From Clavaria fumosa (lineage: Eukaryota > Basidiomycota > Agaricomycetes > Agaricales > Clavariaceae), in NCBI GenBank assembly GCA_951802425.1, contig OX637799.1, positions 2,356,001 through 2,420,000 on the forward strand: a stretch of DNA of 64,000 bases. The letters are read 5' to 3'. Positions 30,591 to 40,989 of the stretch are shown in pieces (positions within the stretch are counted from its first letter, which is position 1; each line of letters opens with the position of its first letter). The position numbers and the translations under genes were made by a program. The notes below the pieces were generated by a model. The model was not told where the DNA came from. It made no database searches and saw only the letters and a program-made list of their open reading frames with translations.

Positions 30591-33500
30591 TCAAGGCTGG
30601 GCGTCTCGACCGGCCAATCGCGCCTTATCCGGGTGTTTGAGGAAGAAGTCGCGGAGGAGAATTGCGGTGTTGGTAAGGTTCTGGCGGGGTTCCCAAGTAT
30701 TCTCTTCGATGGGGTAGCCTTGCCACTTTACCAGATACTTCACTCCTCGTCCTACTTTCTTCACATCCAGGATCTCTTCGACCTCATACTCCAAATGGTC
30801 GTCGTCGATGGTCGGGGGGGGCGGAGGTGGTCGGGCTTGAGAAGCGAAAGAAGGAGGGATGAACGGGGTGAGGAGCAACTCATTAAATACGTCATGGATT
30901 CGCCAGGCCGGGGGCAGCTTGAGGCGATAACCAGCTGGCCCCACCTTCTCTATGATGACGAAGGGTCCAGCGCGTTTGTTGTCGAGTTTCTTGTTTGGGC
31001 GGTCCATTTTCAGGTTTCGCGTGTCGAGCCAAACTAAGTCTCCCTTCCCATACTCGCGGCTGGGTCGTTTTCCGCTGTCATAGCTTTTCTTCATTGCTAG
31101 CGCGGCTTTCTCCATGGCTTCTTTGGCAGCACGTCGCGACTCTTCCAACTTCGCCATCCACTCATCTGCAGCTGGGTTCACTTCTGTCCGCGGGTGTATA
31201 CCTCCATTCCAGGGGTGTCGGCCGCAGTCCAAGAAGAAGGGTGTATAGCCTGTCGCGGAGTGTTCCCGGTTGTTCAACGCAAACTCTGCTGTGCTCAACC
31301 ACTCTGCCCAATCATCCTGGAGATGGTCGACATATCCTTGCAGGTAGGTCTCGATCTCCTGATTTACTCGCTCTGTTTGTCCGTCAGTTTGGGGGTGGAA
31401 GGTGGTACTCAGGTTAGCCTTTATCCCAATCATCCGGTAGAATTCCTTCATGAATCGAGAGACGAATTGTGGGCCACGGTCGCTGACAACCTTCTGGGGA
31501 ATTCCATGGTTCCGGAATACTCGGTCGCGGAGGATCCTCGCAGCTCCCAGGCTGGTCAAGTCGAAACCGATCGCTTCGATGAGAGTGCGCTTGGTGAATT
31601 TGTCTACGATTACAAGGATGGAGTCAAACCCGCGGGACTGTGGTAACGGTCCTACTATGTCCCAGCTGATCGCCCACCATGGGCCGTTTGGGACTGGGTG
31701 CGGGTACAGAGGCGCGGCGCGTTTGGTTCGATTGGGCTTGGTTCTCTGGCAACCTTCGCACCCGGATACGTACTTCTCCACATCCTTCACCATCTCGGGC
31801 CACCAGTAGGCCTTGACCATTGCGGCTTTCATTTTCTTTTTTCCGGGGTGTCCTGCGGTGGGGAGGTCATGTTCATAGTTGAGCACCACCTCGTGAACGC
31901 TCGCGGGTATCCACACGGTGTTGTTTCTCCACCAAAGCCCGAGGCGGTCTTGCGTCCAACTGTCATCAATCTCCGTGGGCTTCGTGACATATTCCGCGCT
32001 CTTTTTCTGGAGGAGCGTCTTCATTTCCGAGGTAAAGCTGGTGCGGACGTTCATGTCAGCGGGGAGCATCTGGACAGGGGCATCTTCTTCGGCAGCGTCT
32101 CCGTAGTCTGGCCTTCGCGAGAGGGTGTCGGCTTTGGTGTTGCTCTTGCCCGTCCGATACTTGATTTCAAAGTCAAAACTTTGGAGTTCTCCGTACCAGC
32201 GTACCTGTCGTGGCTTCAGTTTTTGGGGCTTTCTGAAGTATTGCAGGTTGGCGTGGTCCGTCCAAATCTCGAAGGTCTCGTCCACTCCCACTAGATACGC
32301 TCTCCACTCTCTTAGAGCCCTGATGACCGCGAGGAGTTCTTTGTCGTAGACATCATAGTTTTTCTCGGCGGCTGTGAGGGCCTCGGAGATGTAGTCGACC
32401 GGTCTCCAGGTTCCATCAGGCTGCTGCTGCGAAAGAACACCACCCGTCACGAGGTTACTTGCGTCCGTTTCTACCTTCCATCTGCCCGAGTCCTGGGGTA
32501 GGGCGAGGACCGGGGCTGAGACAAGCGCTCCTTTCACATCCAGGAAGGCCGTGACCTGTTCGCTCTGCCAACACCAGGGGACGTTGCTGGTGAGCTTAAA
32601 CAGGGGCTTGGCTCGCGTGGACAGGTTGGGGATGAATCTCCGCAAGTGGTTGACCATTCCCAAGAAGCGCTGGAGTTCTTTGATGTTTCGGGGCACTGGC
32701 CAGTTTCGGATAGCTTCTGCCTTGGCCGGGTCGTGCTCGAGGCGATTATGCGAGAGCCTGAGCCCAAGGTAGAACACCTCAGCCTTCTCGAACTCACACT
32801 TGCTTAGCCGGAGGCATAGCCCATTTTCACGGAATCTCTGCAGTACCCGATCCATCCAGTAGCGGTGGGTCGCGAGGTCGTCTGCGAAGATGATGACGTC
32901 ATCGATGTACGCGAGTACGTGTCCGCCGGCGATCTCCTCTCTCAGGATGTGGTTCATGAACCTCTGGAAGGTCGCAGGGGCATTCTGGAGTCCGAACCAC
33001 ATTACCGTAGGTTCGAACAAACCTCGCGATGTTAGGAACGCACATCTCTCCTGGTGCCCCTCCCACAACCTCATGGACGGAAATCCCCCCTTCGCATCGA
33101 TCTTGGAGAAGATCCTGGCTCCACGCAGCTTGTCTACACAGTCGCGGATGCGTGGCAACGGGAACTTGTCTTTGATCAAAAATGAGTTGAGGCGCGAGTA
33201 GTCGATGATCGGTCGGAGTTTGTCCTTTTCTCGCTTAAAGAAGAACGGACTGGCATAGGGCGATTTGGAGGGTCTTATCCTTCCTGATGCGAGCTGTTCG
33301 TCAATCCACCTATTCATCTCAATCGTCTCTTCTCTTGTTAGCGAGTACAGTTTGGAGGATAAGTGGCCCGGGTCCTCGCGGAACTCGATCTTAATGTCAA
33401 AATCGGGTCGCGGTTTAGGTAACTCGTCCCACTTGGCTTCACTAAAGACCGTTGGGTATAGTGACGGCCAGTCAGGCATGTCTCCGGTGTCCGAAAAGCG

Positions 33501-34403
33501 GATATCCATGGTTGTTCGCAGTGCATTGTCCCAATCACTGCTCCTTGGGTAGGCCCAGGGACTTGCGAGGAGCGGGTCGAGGTGGCAACTCGCGGGGCAG
33601 CGTTTGAAGGAGACCTTCCCCAGTGGCCAATCGATCTCCGGGTTGTGTTTGGATAGCCAGTCGTGTCCCAGGATGATCTTGTGCGACTTGGCTGTTCCGA
33701 GCAAGAAGTGTATTCTCTCTTGGTGGTCCCCTATGGTCAACAGGAGGTCGATGCCGTAGCGAATAGGCCCGCTTTTGTTTGCCGATCCATCCACATTGTA
33801 TACCTTGATCGGGTTCTGCAGCGGCACAGGTTCTAGTCCAAGCTCCCTGCACCAGGCTAGGTCCATGAAGCAGTTAGTACATCCCGAATCGATCAGGACT
33901 TTAACGCCTCCCCACTCAGCCGTGGTTAGAGTCTCAAAGTGCGCCAGTAGGGTCAACTCTCTCTTTCGCTTCTTTGGTTTCTCCTCCGCGACTTTTGTTG
34001 TTCTGTTGTCCTCAAGTTCATTCGCGCTCCGGGCGTGTCTCCGTTGCAAGATCGTGTATTTGGGTATACTTGCTACGGGTACAGGGGTGGGGGCGGGAAC
34101 GAGACTTGTACTGTTACAGAGACGCCAGTTCGGACTCACTGCGTCTCTCCTCCAAAATCCTGCTCCTGGGTGGGAGCCGGCGGGAGCTGTTGGTGTTGCT
34201 GGGCCTGTGGGGCACCAGCCATCTGCCTTTCTCTCTCGTAGATCACGAGCCTGTCGCGAAGTAGCGCGAGTTCGTTCTCGTATTCTTCCACTTCTACTGG
34301 GCCAGGGACCATCGCACGTACCTGCGGCCTCGGGACATAGGGTCGCGAGTCCGGGAGGTGGCAGTTGCGGGCAATGTGTCCTACCTGGCCACAGCGGAAG
34401 CAT
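30591..34403 (-). CDS. Gypsy-C Pol polyprotein, intact
   Basis: Open from 34403 to 30591, but the true protein most likely enters this frame by -1 frameshift near 34154, giving about 1,190 residues. Order: VASIPKYTILQRRH; aspartic protease VLIDSGCTNCFMDL (about 33900); reverse transcriptase with KLRPIIDYSRLNS, APATFQRFMN and LAYIDD (about 32900); RNase H TDASNLVTGGVLSQ, TDHANLQYF and KADTLSRRP; integrase zinc motif EHDLPTAGHPG ... CEGCQRTKPNR, core SWDIVGPL, SDRGPQF and QTDGQTERVNQE; GPF/Y-type module; chromodomain YEVEEILDVKKVG, VKYLVKWQGY, NTWEPRQNL. All catalytic residues I can identify are present, so this copy could supply enzymes in trans. Confidence 0.93.
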   Translation of the reverse strand: MLPLWPGRTHCPQLPPPGLATLCPEAAGTCDGPWPSRSGRIRERTRATSRQARDLRERKADGWCPTGPATPTAPAGSHPGAGFWRRDAVSPNWRLCNSTSLVPAPTPVPVASIPKYTILQRRHARSANELEDNRTTKVAEEKPKKRKRELTLLAHFETLTTAEWGGVKVLIDSGCTNCFMDLAWCRELGLEPVPLQNPIKVYNVDGSANKSGPIRYGIDLLLTIGDHQERIHFLLGTAKSHKIILGHDWLSKHNPEIDWPLGKVSFKRCPASCHLDPLLASPWAYPRSSDWDNALRTTMDIRFSDTGDMPDWPSLYPTVFSEAKWDELPKPRPDFDIKIEFREDPGHLSSKLYSLTREETIEMNRWIDEQLASGRIRPSKSPYASPFFFKREKDKLRPIIDYSRLNSFLIKDKFPLPRIRDCVDKLRGARIFSKIDAKGGFPSMRLWEGHQERCAFLTSRGLFEPTVMWFGLQNAPATFQRFMNHILREEIAGGHVLAYIDDVIIFADDLATHRYWMDRVLQRFRENGLCLRLSKCEFEKAEVFYLGLRLSHNRLEHDPAKAEAIRNWPVPRNIKELQRFLGMVNHLRRFIPNLSTRAKPLFKLTSNVPWCWQSEQVTAFLDVKGALVSAPVLALPQDSGRWKVETDASNLVTGGVLSQQQPDGTWRPVDYISEALTAAEKNYDVYDKELLAVIRALREWRAYLVGVDETFEIWTDHANLQYFRKPQKLKPRQVRWYGELQSFDFEIKYRTGKSNTKADTLSRRPDYGDAAEEDAPVQMLPADMNVRTSFTSEMKTLLQKKSAEYVTKPTEIDDSWTQDRLGLWWRNNTVWIPASVHEVVLNYEHDLPTAGHPGKKKMKAAMVKAYWWPEMVKDVEKYVSGCEGCQRTKPNRTKRAAPLYPHPVPNGPWWAISWDIVGPLPQSRGFDSILVIVDKFTKRTLIEAIGFDLTSLGAARILRDRVFRNHGIPQKVVSDRGPQFVSRFMKEFYRMIGIKANLSTTFHPQTDGQTERVNQEIETYLQGYVDHLQDDWAEWLSTAEFALNNREHSATGYTPFFLDCGRHPWNGGIHPRTEVNPAADEWMAKLEESRRAAKEAMEKAALAMKKSYDSGKRPSREYGKGDLVWLDTRNLKMDRPNKKLDNKRAGPFVIIEKVGPAGYRLKLPPAWRIHDVFNELLLTPFIPPSFASQARPPPPPPTIDDDHLEYEVEEILDVKKVGRGVKYLVKWQGYPIEENTWEPRQNLTNTAILLRDFFLKHPDKARLAGRDAQP

Positions 34404-35203
34404 CGACGCTCGGCCGCAGGAGCTCGCGTCTGGTCTACGATCATCCGGTCACCAGCACCAGCGGGACGGGGCATGATCTGTGGAACAGGAGCGCGTTGCT
34501 GCTGTTGCGGAGCGGAGGGGAAGCGAGGCGCGGGTCGCGGGGGGTTCTGGTTCGGATAGCGCGGGGGTGTAGGCAGCGGTCACGACTGTTGGAACTGAGG
34601 CGGGGCCGGGCGGCTGGCGTTCTGCTCGCGGATGATCGCATCAAGCCGTCGTTGCTGAGCGTCCAGGGTCTCGACCAGATGCTTCCACTGGGCATAGGTA
34701 ACTGGCATGGGGTTGACGTTGTAGACCCGCGTGGTCAACCTCCGGTTGAGATTCGTCTCCAGCCAGTGGATGAGCACGTCAGAGTCGTCGACCGGGTCCA
34801 GTTCCGCCTTGTGCATCAGCGTTTCGAAAAGGGCGAAGAACTCCGCGGCTTCCAGTGCTCCCTGTTTCAGCTTCGCTATGTCGTTTAGGGTGGTCGCAGT
34901 AATGTTTGGGTCGTCGAAGGCTCTCCGCAGATCCACAACGAAATCTTCCCAAGTTCCTGCCACTCCAGCATTCAGGATCTCGTCACCTCGCATGTTCGCC
35001 CATTCCGCAGCGAACCCTTCTCCTGTAATCTTACTCAGCGCAAATAGGATCTTGTTCAGGTCACTGGCATAGAGCCCCTGGTTTCCCAGGAACTGTAGTC
35101 GGAGGGACCTGAGGAAGGTCCGGAAGTTCTTCTTGTTTCCATCAAAAGAGGGAACGGCTAGGTCCAGCCTCGGCATTGGGGCTGCGGGGACGGCGTCCGC
35201 CAT
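34136..35203 (-). pseudogene. Gypsy-C Gag, one stop
   Basis: Starts MADAVPAAPMPRLDLAVPSF. The capsid-like helical region (KNFRTFLRSLRLQF, AAEWANMRGDEIL, EFFALFETLMHKAEL) is followed by a linker with TGA at 34580 (Arg CGA fits), then zinc knuckle CFRCGQVGHIARNC (about 34410-34365) and a short coiled-coil-like tail. It ends ETQ-TGA at 34136; the same CAG TGA GTC context ends gag in Gypsy-E, so this stop is natural. Relatives in the window: Gypsy-B and Gypsy-E Gag. Would assemble the particle and package RNA. Confidence 0.88.
34154..34160 (-). promoter_or_regulatory. Candidate -1 frameshift site G GAU UUU (Gypsy-C)
   Basis: In gag frame, G GAT TTT just before the natural gag stop. In the -1 frame the peptide GFWRRDAVSPNWR follows, and Gypsy-E encodes the near-identical GFWR, then a mutated Arg, then GPVSPNWR, so this frame is conserved as protein across the gag end. 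Confidence 0.55.
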
Positions 35204-36017
35204 TTCGGGTGCGGGCGAGGGCGGCGGCGAGGGTTCTGGCGGCGATGGATTCGCGGGTTGGGGTCGCGGTTCCGGCTCTGGAGTCGCAGGTGATTGTGGT
35301 GGTGGTGGTGGCGACGGTGCTTGCCGGGCTAGGCGCTCGTCTAAACTCGCGAAGTCTACGGGGGGTTTGGTATGAACTGGTGGTGCTGGGGGGAATGGGG
35401 TTGATAGGACGGGGGATGAAAGCGAGGGGTCGGTATTCGTGGACGATGAACTGTTCGACTCCGAGGAGGGTAAGCTCTGTCTGGATCTCCACGGAAACGT
35501 ACGCGGGTTCGTTCGTCGACTCGTCGTTGTCGCTGTTTATGTAGTCCTCGAGGTCGTCGAGGTTAACGTCGATGGTGCTGTGTGCGGGCGATCTCGTGCC
35601 TGAGGTCGCGGAGTCTGGTAATGCAATCGCTAGGGCTTCTCTCAATCTCTGCTCTCGTCTGCTCTGTTCTTGTGCATATAGCCTTCCGAAATAAGGCGCG
35701 AGTCTTCTTTCCTCCTCAATAATCCACAATTCGAAAGGGCGTAGCTCTCGCGGTCTCAGTACCGCAGTTTCCGTCTCCGAGACGTCGGATTCCGTCGGTG
35801 TGTCTGGGTAGAATTCAGTTCGTACGCGAGTATCAAAGTACCTCGCCCAATATTCGTCTTCTCCAAAGTCCAGGACCGTGGTGAGCCACTCGTCCGTTAT
35901 GTCCTCATTACGCGTCGGATACGCCAGGGTGATTCTCTCGTCGTTCTGTTGCACACGACGGGCAGGGGGTAAAGAGAAAGCTAGGCCGACCGGGGGTTGA
36001 CAGGGTCGAGGTAGCAA
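35142..36017 (-). CDS. Gypsy-C ORF0, unknown acidic protein before gag
   Basis: 291 residues, uninterrupted, starting 19 bases inside the 5' LTR and overlapping the gag start (35203) by about 60 bases in another frame. It has a middle helix-like segment (RPFELWIIEEERRLAPYFGR), an acidic patch (VNLDDLEDYINSDNDE), then YVSVEIQTELTLLG and a Pro-rich stretch, and ends in Ser/Thr/Arg/Ala-rich low complexity. Gypsy-D and Gypsy-A have an ORF in the same position with an acidic patch and xxVQT-like motif. No known domain recognised. Leader-overlapping expression would need reinitiation, leaky scanning or a separate transcript; which one is unknown. Confidence 0.6.
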   Translation of the reverse strand: MLPRPCQPPVGLAFSLPPARRVQQNDERITLAYPTRNEDITDEWLTTVLDFGEDEYWARYFDTRVRTEFYPDTPTESDVSETETAVLRPRELRPFELWIIEEERRLAPYFGRLYAQEQSRREQRLREALAIALPDSATSGTRSPAHSTIDVNLDDLEDYINSDNDESTNEPAYVSVEIQTELTLLGVEQFIVHEYRPLAFIPRPINPIPPSTTSSYQTPRRLREFRRAPSPASTVATTTTTITCDSRAGTATPTRESIAARTLAAALARTRNGGRRPRSPNAEAGPSRSLF

Positions 36018-36024
36018 GGGGTGG

Positions 36025-36034
36025 ACGTTGAAAT
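36025..36034 (-). promoter_or_regulatory. Gypsy-C self-priming primer binding site
   Basis: ATTTCAACGT on the minus strand, two bases inside the 5' LTR, is the exact complement of ACGTTGAAAT in the LTR (36083-36092), which begins about 35 nt after the TATATATAA box. Confidence 0.7.
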
Positions 36035-36036
36035 TG

Positions 36037-36565
36037 TGTCAGTCCGAGTCCCTCACAGAAGCGAGAAGGGGAAAGAAGCTCGATTTCAACGTGAGGGCCT
36101 ACACTCATTACAAGGTGTTATATATACTGGGAGAAGGGGGCTGTGTAGGGAGTGAGTCATAAGTAAGAGGAACGAGGCTACGCGCTCTGTGTCGCGCAGG
36201 ATAGGGGAGGCAACAAAGGGAAAAGGGGACGCCGAATAAGGAAGGTAGCGGTGAGGTACGAATGTGGGGAGGACGACAGAGGGAATGCTTGGTGCGGTCT
36301 TGGCTGCCCGAGGGGAGACCTCAATTAAGCCCGTTTAGGTTAGATTGGTTGATGGGGCATGTCAGAGGCATTTTAGCTGATCCGCCTCCATCACGAATTG
36401 CAAAGCGTGGGAAATCGCAAGGAACGTGGGTGGGGGCACATGATGGGTGCTGGTCGCGGGCCTATAAGCGCCAGGGGGGTCGCGTGGTCCCGTACTCGGT
36501 CCTCGTAACTGGAACCTAGCGCGTTGCGGACTTAGTGACGGCGGCTTACGTAATGGATCCTGACA
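36037..36565 (-). repeat. 5' LTR of Gypsy-C
   Basis: 529 bp, partner of 30051-30579. The minus-strand TATATATAA box is at about 36118-36126. Confidence 0.93.
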
Positions 36566-37677
36566 GTCCCTTCCTTCCAGTCCATTGTATATCCACCTTG
36601 CTTCTCCATGGTTCAGTTGGACTGTTCTACTAGGCCCTTCATCTTTTCCTGTACTTCATAGGCTTTCTTTAGGAAGTCATCAGCGGCAGGGTTGTTCGAT
36701 TCACTGAGGTGTAGGTCCAGGAGGGCGATAGGGTGTCATGCATAGTTGAGTAGGAAGGGAGTTATGTCAGAGGTCCCATAGGCACAGTTATTGAGGGCAA
36801 ATTCTGTTACCAGGAGCCAGGAAGCCCAGTCCTCGGGCATCTCACTACAGACATGTTTTAGTAGCGTGAATACTTCCTGGTTGGCCCTCTCCATAAGTCC
36901 ATCGGTCTGGGGGTGATAGGCTGTGCTAGGGTTGGTCTTTATGCCCAGTTGTCCATACACGTTCTTGAGGAACTTGGCCATGAAATTCAAACCTCAGTCG
37001 CTCATGACTTTGGAGGGCAGTCCATGGCTCATGTAGACACGTTGCAGGAATATACGGGCTGCCCCTTCGCTCGTTAGGTCCATACTGATTGGCTCCAGTA
37101 GAGAGGATTGCGTAGCATGGTTGTGGATCACCAGGACTCCATTGTAACCTTCTGAGGGGTTCAGCAGACCTACAATATCCCAACTTATCTCATCCCAGGG
37201 TTGGAGCAGGGCTGGGAAGGGGTGTAGAGCAGCTTTGTTCCCAGTGTGGTTGATCTTGTTTCGCTGGCAGTGCCAGCATCTCTGGACCCGAGCCCTTATG
37301 TCGCTGTCAAGCCCAGGCCAATCGAAGTTCCGTCAGATGTTCTCACTGGTCTTTCACATTCCTGGATGGCCAGCAGAGGGAGCATCATGGTGGAGGGACA
37401 GGACGTCATCAGCCAGGATGGGGGGAACCCAAATCTTATTTCAGTAGTACTTGAGTCCATCAGATTCTTGTATGATGGCAGGACCATGGGTTGACTTGGC
37501 CTGGGCAGCTTTGATGTGGTCCAGGAGACTCAATTCGGTCACAGACTTGAAGAGGGCATCTGGTAGTAAGGGGGCTATGGGGGGGGTCAACATGTCATTG
37601 TGATCAGGTCAACAGGAGAGTGTGTCAGCAGCGGTGTTGGTCTTGCCCAGCCGGTGCTTGATCTCAAAGTGGTACAG
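36566..37677 (-). pseudogene. Gypsy-A RNase H tail and integrase core
   Basis: Between the Gypsy-C and Gypsy-B insertions. Minus strand: YHFEIKHRLGKTNTAADTLS (37677-37620), the integrase zinc region (CQRNKINHTGNKA-like, about 37270), SWDIVGLLNP-type core, a degenerate SD-GLNF with TGA at 36994 (Arg fits), then QLGIKTNPSTAYHPQTDGLM and FALNNCAYGTSDITPFLLNY. Many stops. 36566-36735 continues to the tail found at 30050. Confidence 0.85.
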
Positions 37678-37967
37678 TATCAGACTGGGTCTCACACAAC
37701 TTAAGCATAAGGTCATGACAACAATACTAAGATAAGGGGAAAAGAGTACAAAAAAGGAAAAGCGGAAGTACTTATAGCGAACGCTTCGGCACTTGCCAGC
37801 GTTCCCACGCTCGGACCCTCGGATCACGTGATGCGCCCAGGCCCAGGTCATGTGATCTTACATGATTACATAATCCGACCCAGCCACAGGTCATGTGACC
37901 TTCCAACAACCCTCCCCAGTTTCTCCACAACTGCACTTTGGGATGGCTTACATAAGCGATCCTAACA
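37678..37967 (-). repeat. 3' LTR of Gypsy-B
   Basis: 290 bp, direct repeat of 45760-46049. Confidence 0.93.
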
Positions 37968-40900
37968 TCACCCCCCTCTTAAGGCTGGGCGTCCCAACCA
38001 GCTAGCTTGGCCTTGTCAGGGTGAGCAAGGAAGAAGTCCCGGAGAAGCAGTGCCACATTGGTGAGGTTCCGTCGTGGCTCCCAAGTGTTCTCCTCTACAG
38101 GGTATCCCAACCACTTCACCAGGTATCTCACTCCACGCCCCACCTTTTTAACATCAAGGATCGCCTCCACATCATACTCCAGGTGGTCATCATCAATCGT
38201 AGGGGGCGGAGGGGGAGGCAGGTTCTGAGAAGGGAAGGAAGGGGGGTGGTATGGTGTCAACAGCAACTCATTGAAGACCCGATGGATGTGCCAGGCCTGA
38301 GGGAGCTTGAGGCAATACCCAGCAGGTCCCACCTTCTCCTCAACTGCAAAGGGGCCTGCTCTCTTGTTGTCAAGCTTTTTACAGGGCCAGTCCATCTTCA
38401 AGTTTCTAGTATCCAGCCAGACCAGATCTCCCTCAGAGTACTCCTGACTTGGGCATTTCCCCTTATCGTAGCTCTTCTTCATTGCTGCCACTGCTTTCTC
38501 CATTGCCTCCTTGGCTGCTCTTTGGGACTCCGTGAGCTTAGCCATCCACTTGTCCGCTGCTGGGTTCACCTCAGAAGGTGGCCAGAGCCCCCCATTCCAT
38601 GGGTGTCGTCCATAATCGAGGAAGAAAGGTGTCTGTCCTGTCGCTGAGTGCTCACGATTATTAAGAGCAAACTCCGCAGTGGACAACCATTCAGCCCAGT
38701 CATCCTGGAGATGGTCCACATAAGCCTGGAGATAGATCTCCATCTCCTGGTTCGCCCTTTCCATCTGTCCATCAGTCTGCGGATGAAAGGCAGTACTTGG
38801 ATTTGCCTTTACCCGGATCATGGAGTAGAACTCCTTCACGAAGCGGGACACGAACTGGGACCCCTGGTCACTCACAACCTTGTGAGGGACTCCATGGTCA
38901 TGAAACACTTGATCCCGGAGGAGACGCGCCGCTCCAAGTCCTGTGAGGTCAAGCCCAATCGCTTCGAGCAGTGTCCGTTTCGTGAATTTGTCGACAATGA
39001 CAAGGATGGCATTATGTCCACAGGAGAGGGGGAGGGGACCGACTATGTCCCATGAGATCACCGACCAGGGACCATCGGGCACCAGATGGGGGTGCAGTGG
39101 GGCAGCACGCTTGGTACAGTCGGGCTTCATCTGCTGGCATGTCTCACACCCCTGGGCATACCGATCCGCATCTTTTACCATGTCCGGCCACCAATAACCC
39201 TTCACTAGTGCTGCATTCAACTTCCGGGGCCCAGGGTGTCCAGCAGCGGGGAGGTCATGCTCAAACTCGAGAATGGCCTCACGAGCTCCTAGGGGGACCC
39301 AAGTGACTATCCCCTTTCGCCAGAGTCCAGCACGATCTCATGTCCACTCATCATCAAGCTCCTCCGGCTTCTGTATGTGTACCGCGCTATTTTTTCTGGA
39401 GTAGCGTCTCCATTTCCGATGTGAATGACACACGGACTTCCGTTTCCGGGAAAACCTGCACCGGTGCATCCTCCTCCACCATCTCTCCATAGTCCGGTCT
39501 CCGGGAGAGTGCATCTGCCTTTGTATTCGACTTGCCAGTGCGATACTTTATCTCAAAGTCAAAGCACTGGAGCTCTCCAACCCAACGAACCTGCCTCGGC
39601 TTCAACTTCTGGGGCTTCCAGAAGTACTGGAGGTTTGCATGGTCCGTCCAGATCTCAATTGTCTCCTCTGCTCCAATGAGGTATGCTCACCACTCGCGAA
39701 GTGCCCGAATCACAGCCAAGAACTCCTTGTCATACACATCGTAGTTCTTCTCAGCTGCAGTGAGGGCCTTGGAGATATAGTCAACAACTCTCCAGGTTCC
39801 ATCCGTCTGCTGCTGCAAGAGCACTCCACCAGTTGCCAGGTTGCTTGCATCTGTCTCTACCTTCCATCTCCCTTTGTCCTGAGGCAGAGCCAAGACCGGG
39901 GCCGATACGAGTGCCTGGCGGAGATCTCGGAAGGCTGCTTCCTCCTCCTCCTCCCATTTCCATGGAACATTCCCAGTCAGCCGGAAGAGTGGCTTTGCCG
40001 AGGCAGAAAGATTCGGGATGTGCTGGCGGAGGTAGTTCAGCATCCCATTGAACCTCTGGACATCCTTCACATTCTTAGGACGTGGCCAATCTCGGACTGC
40101 CGCACCCTTAGCCGGATCATGCTCTAGTCTGTTGTGGGAGATCTTCATCCCCAGGAAGATGATCTCACTCTTCTCAAACTCGCATTTACTGAGTTTGAGA
40201 CACAACCCATTCTCTCCAAACTTCCTCAAGACCCGATCCATCCAGTACCGGTGTGTAGCCAAGTCCTCTGCAAACACAATGACATCATCCACATAGGCCC
40301 TCACATGTCCTCCTGCAATCTCCTCCCTCAACACATGATTCATGAAGCGTTGGAAGGTAGCAGGGGCATTCTGCAGTCCAAACCACATGACAGCTGGTTC
40401 GAAGAGTCCACGGGGTGTCAGGAAGGCGCAGCGGTGCTGGTGCTCGGGCCAGACCTGCATAGATGGGAAACCTCCCTTTGCATCAATCTTAGAGTAGATC
40501 GACACTCCTTTAAGCACATCCACTGTGTCTCGGATGCGGGGGAGGGGGTACTTGTCCTTGATCAGGTGTGCATTCAGCCTCGAGTAGTCGATGATTGGCC
40601 GCAGTTTGTCCTTCTCATGTTTGAAGAAGAAGGGGCTGGCTGTTAATAGAATCTGGTTGTCGGTGTGCTGATCGGTGAGGATCTTATCGAAGGACGACGA
40701 CGGTGACGATGAGCGAAGTCGAGTCGGTAGCGGCAGTGGTAAACCGGGGCACAAAACTGGATAACCAGATGGGTATCTACTACATCTGGTGAGCTACTTA
40801 TATACTACTACAGTCATGTGATAGCTATTAATAACTACCAATGGCGTTAGTACCTCTACATAATCACATGACGTTCTTACTAAGGGGCCCGGTCTGATGA

Positions 40901-40989
40901 CTAAAGTGAAATGAATAAGTGCTTATCTGATCGATGGCTGAGATAGCCAATTCCAACACTCCCCCGTAATCGAATCCATCGATCAGTCT

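Larger units (their letters stand above)
30051..36565 (-). mobile_element. Gypsy-C: nearly intact Ty3/gypsy chromovirus
   Basis: 529-bp LTRs at 30051-30579 and 36037-36565 with GTCCC duplications (30046-30050 and 36566-36570). About five differences between LTRs, all CpG transitions. Minus-strand genes: ORF0 (36017-35142), gag (35203-34136), pol (-1 frame, to 30591). Pol is uninterrupted; gag has one TGA. This is the most complete autonomous-type retrotransposon in the window. Confidence 0.95.

Noticed and set aside
34160..34403. Treating the ATG at 34403 as the start of Gypsy-C Pol
   Set aside because: The first 80 or so residues are antisense-like low complexity overlapping gag; the conserved -1 peptide starts only at the slip site, so frameshift entry fits better.
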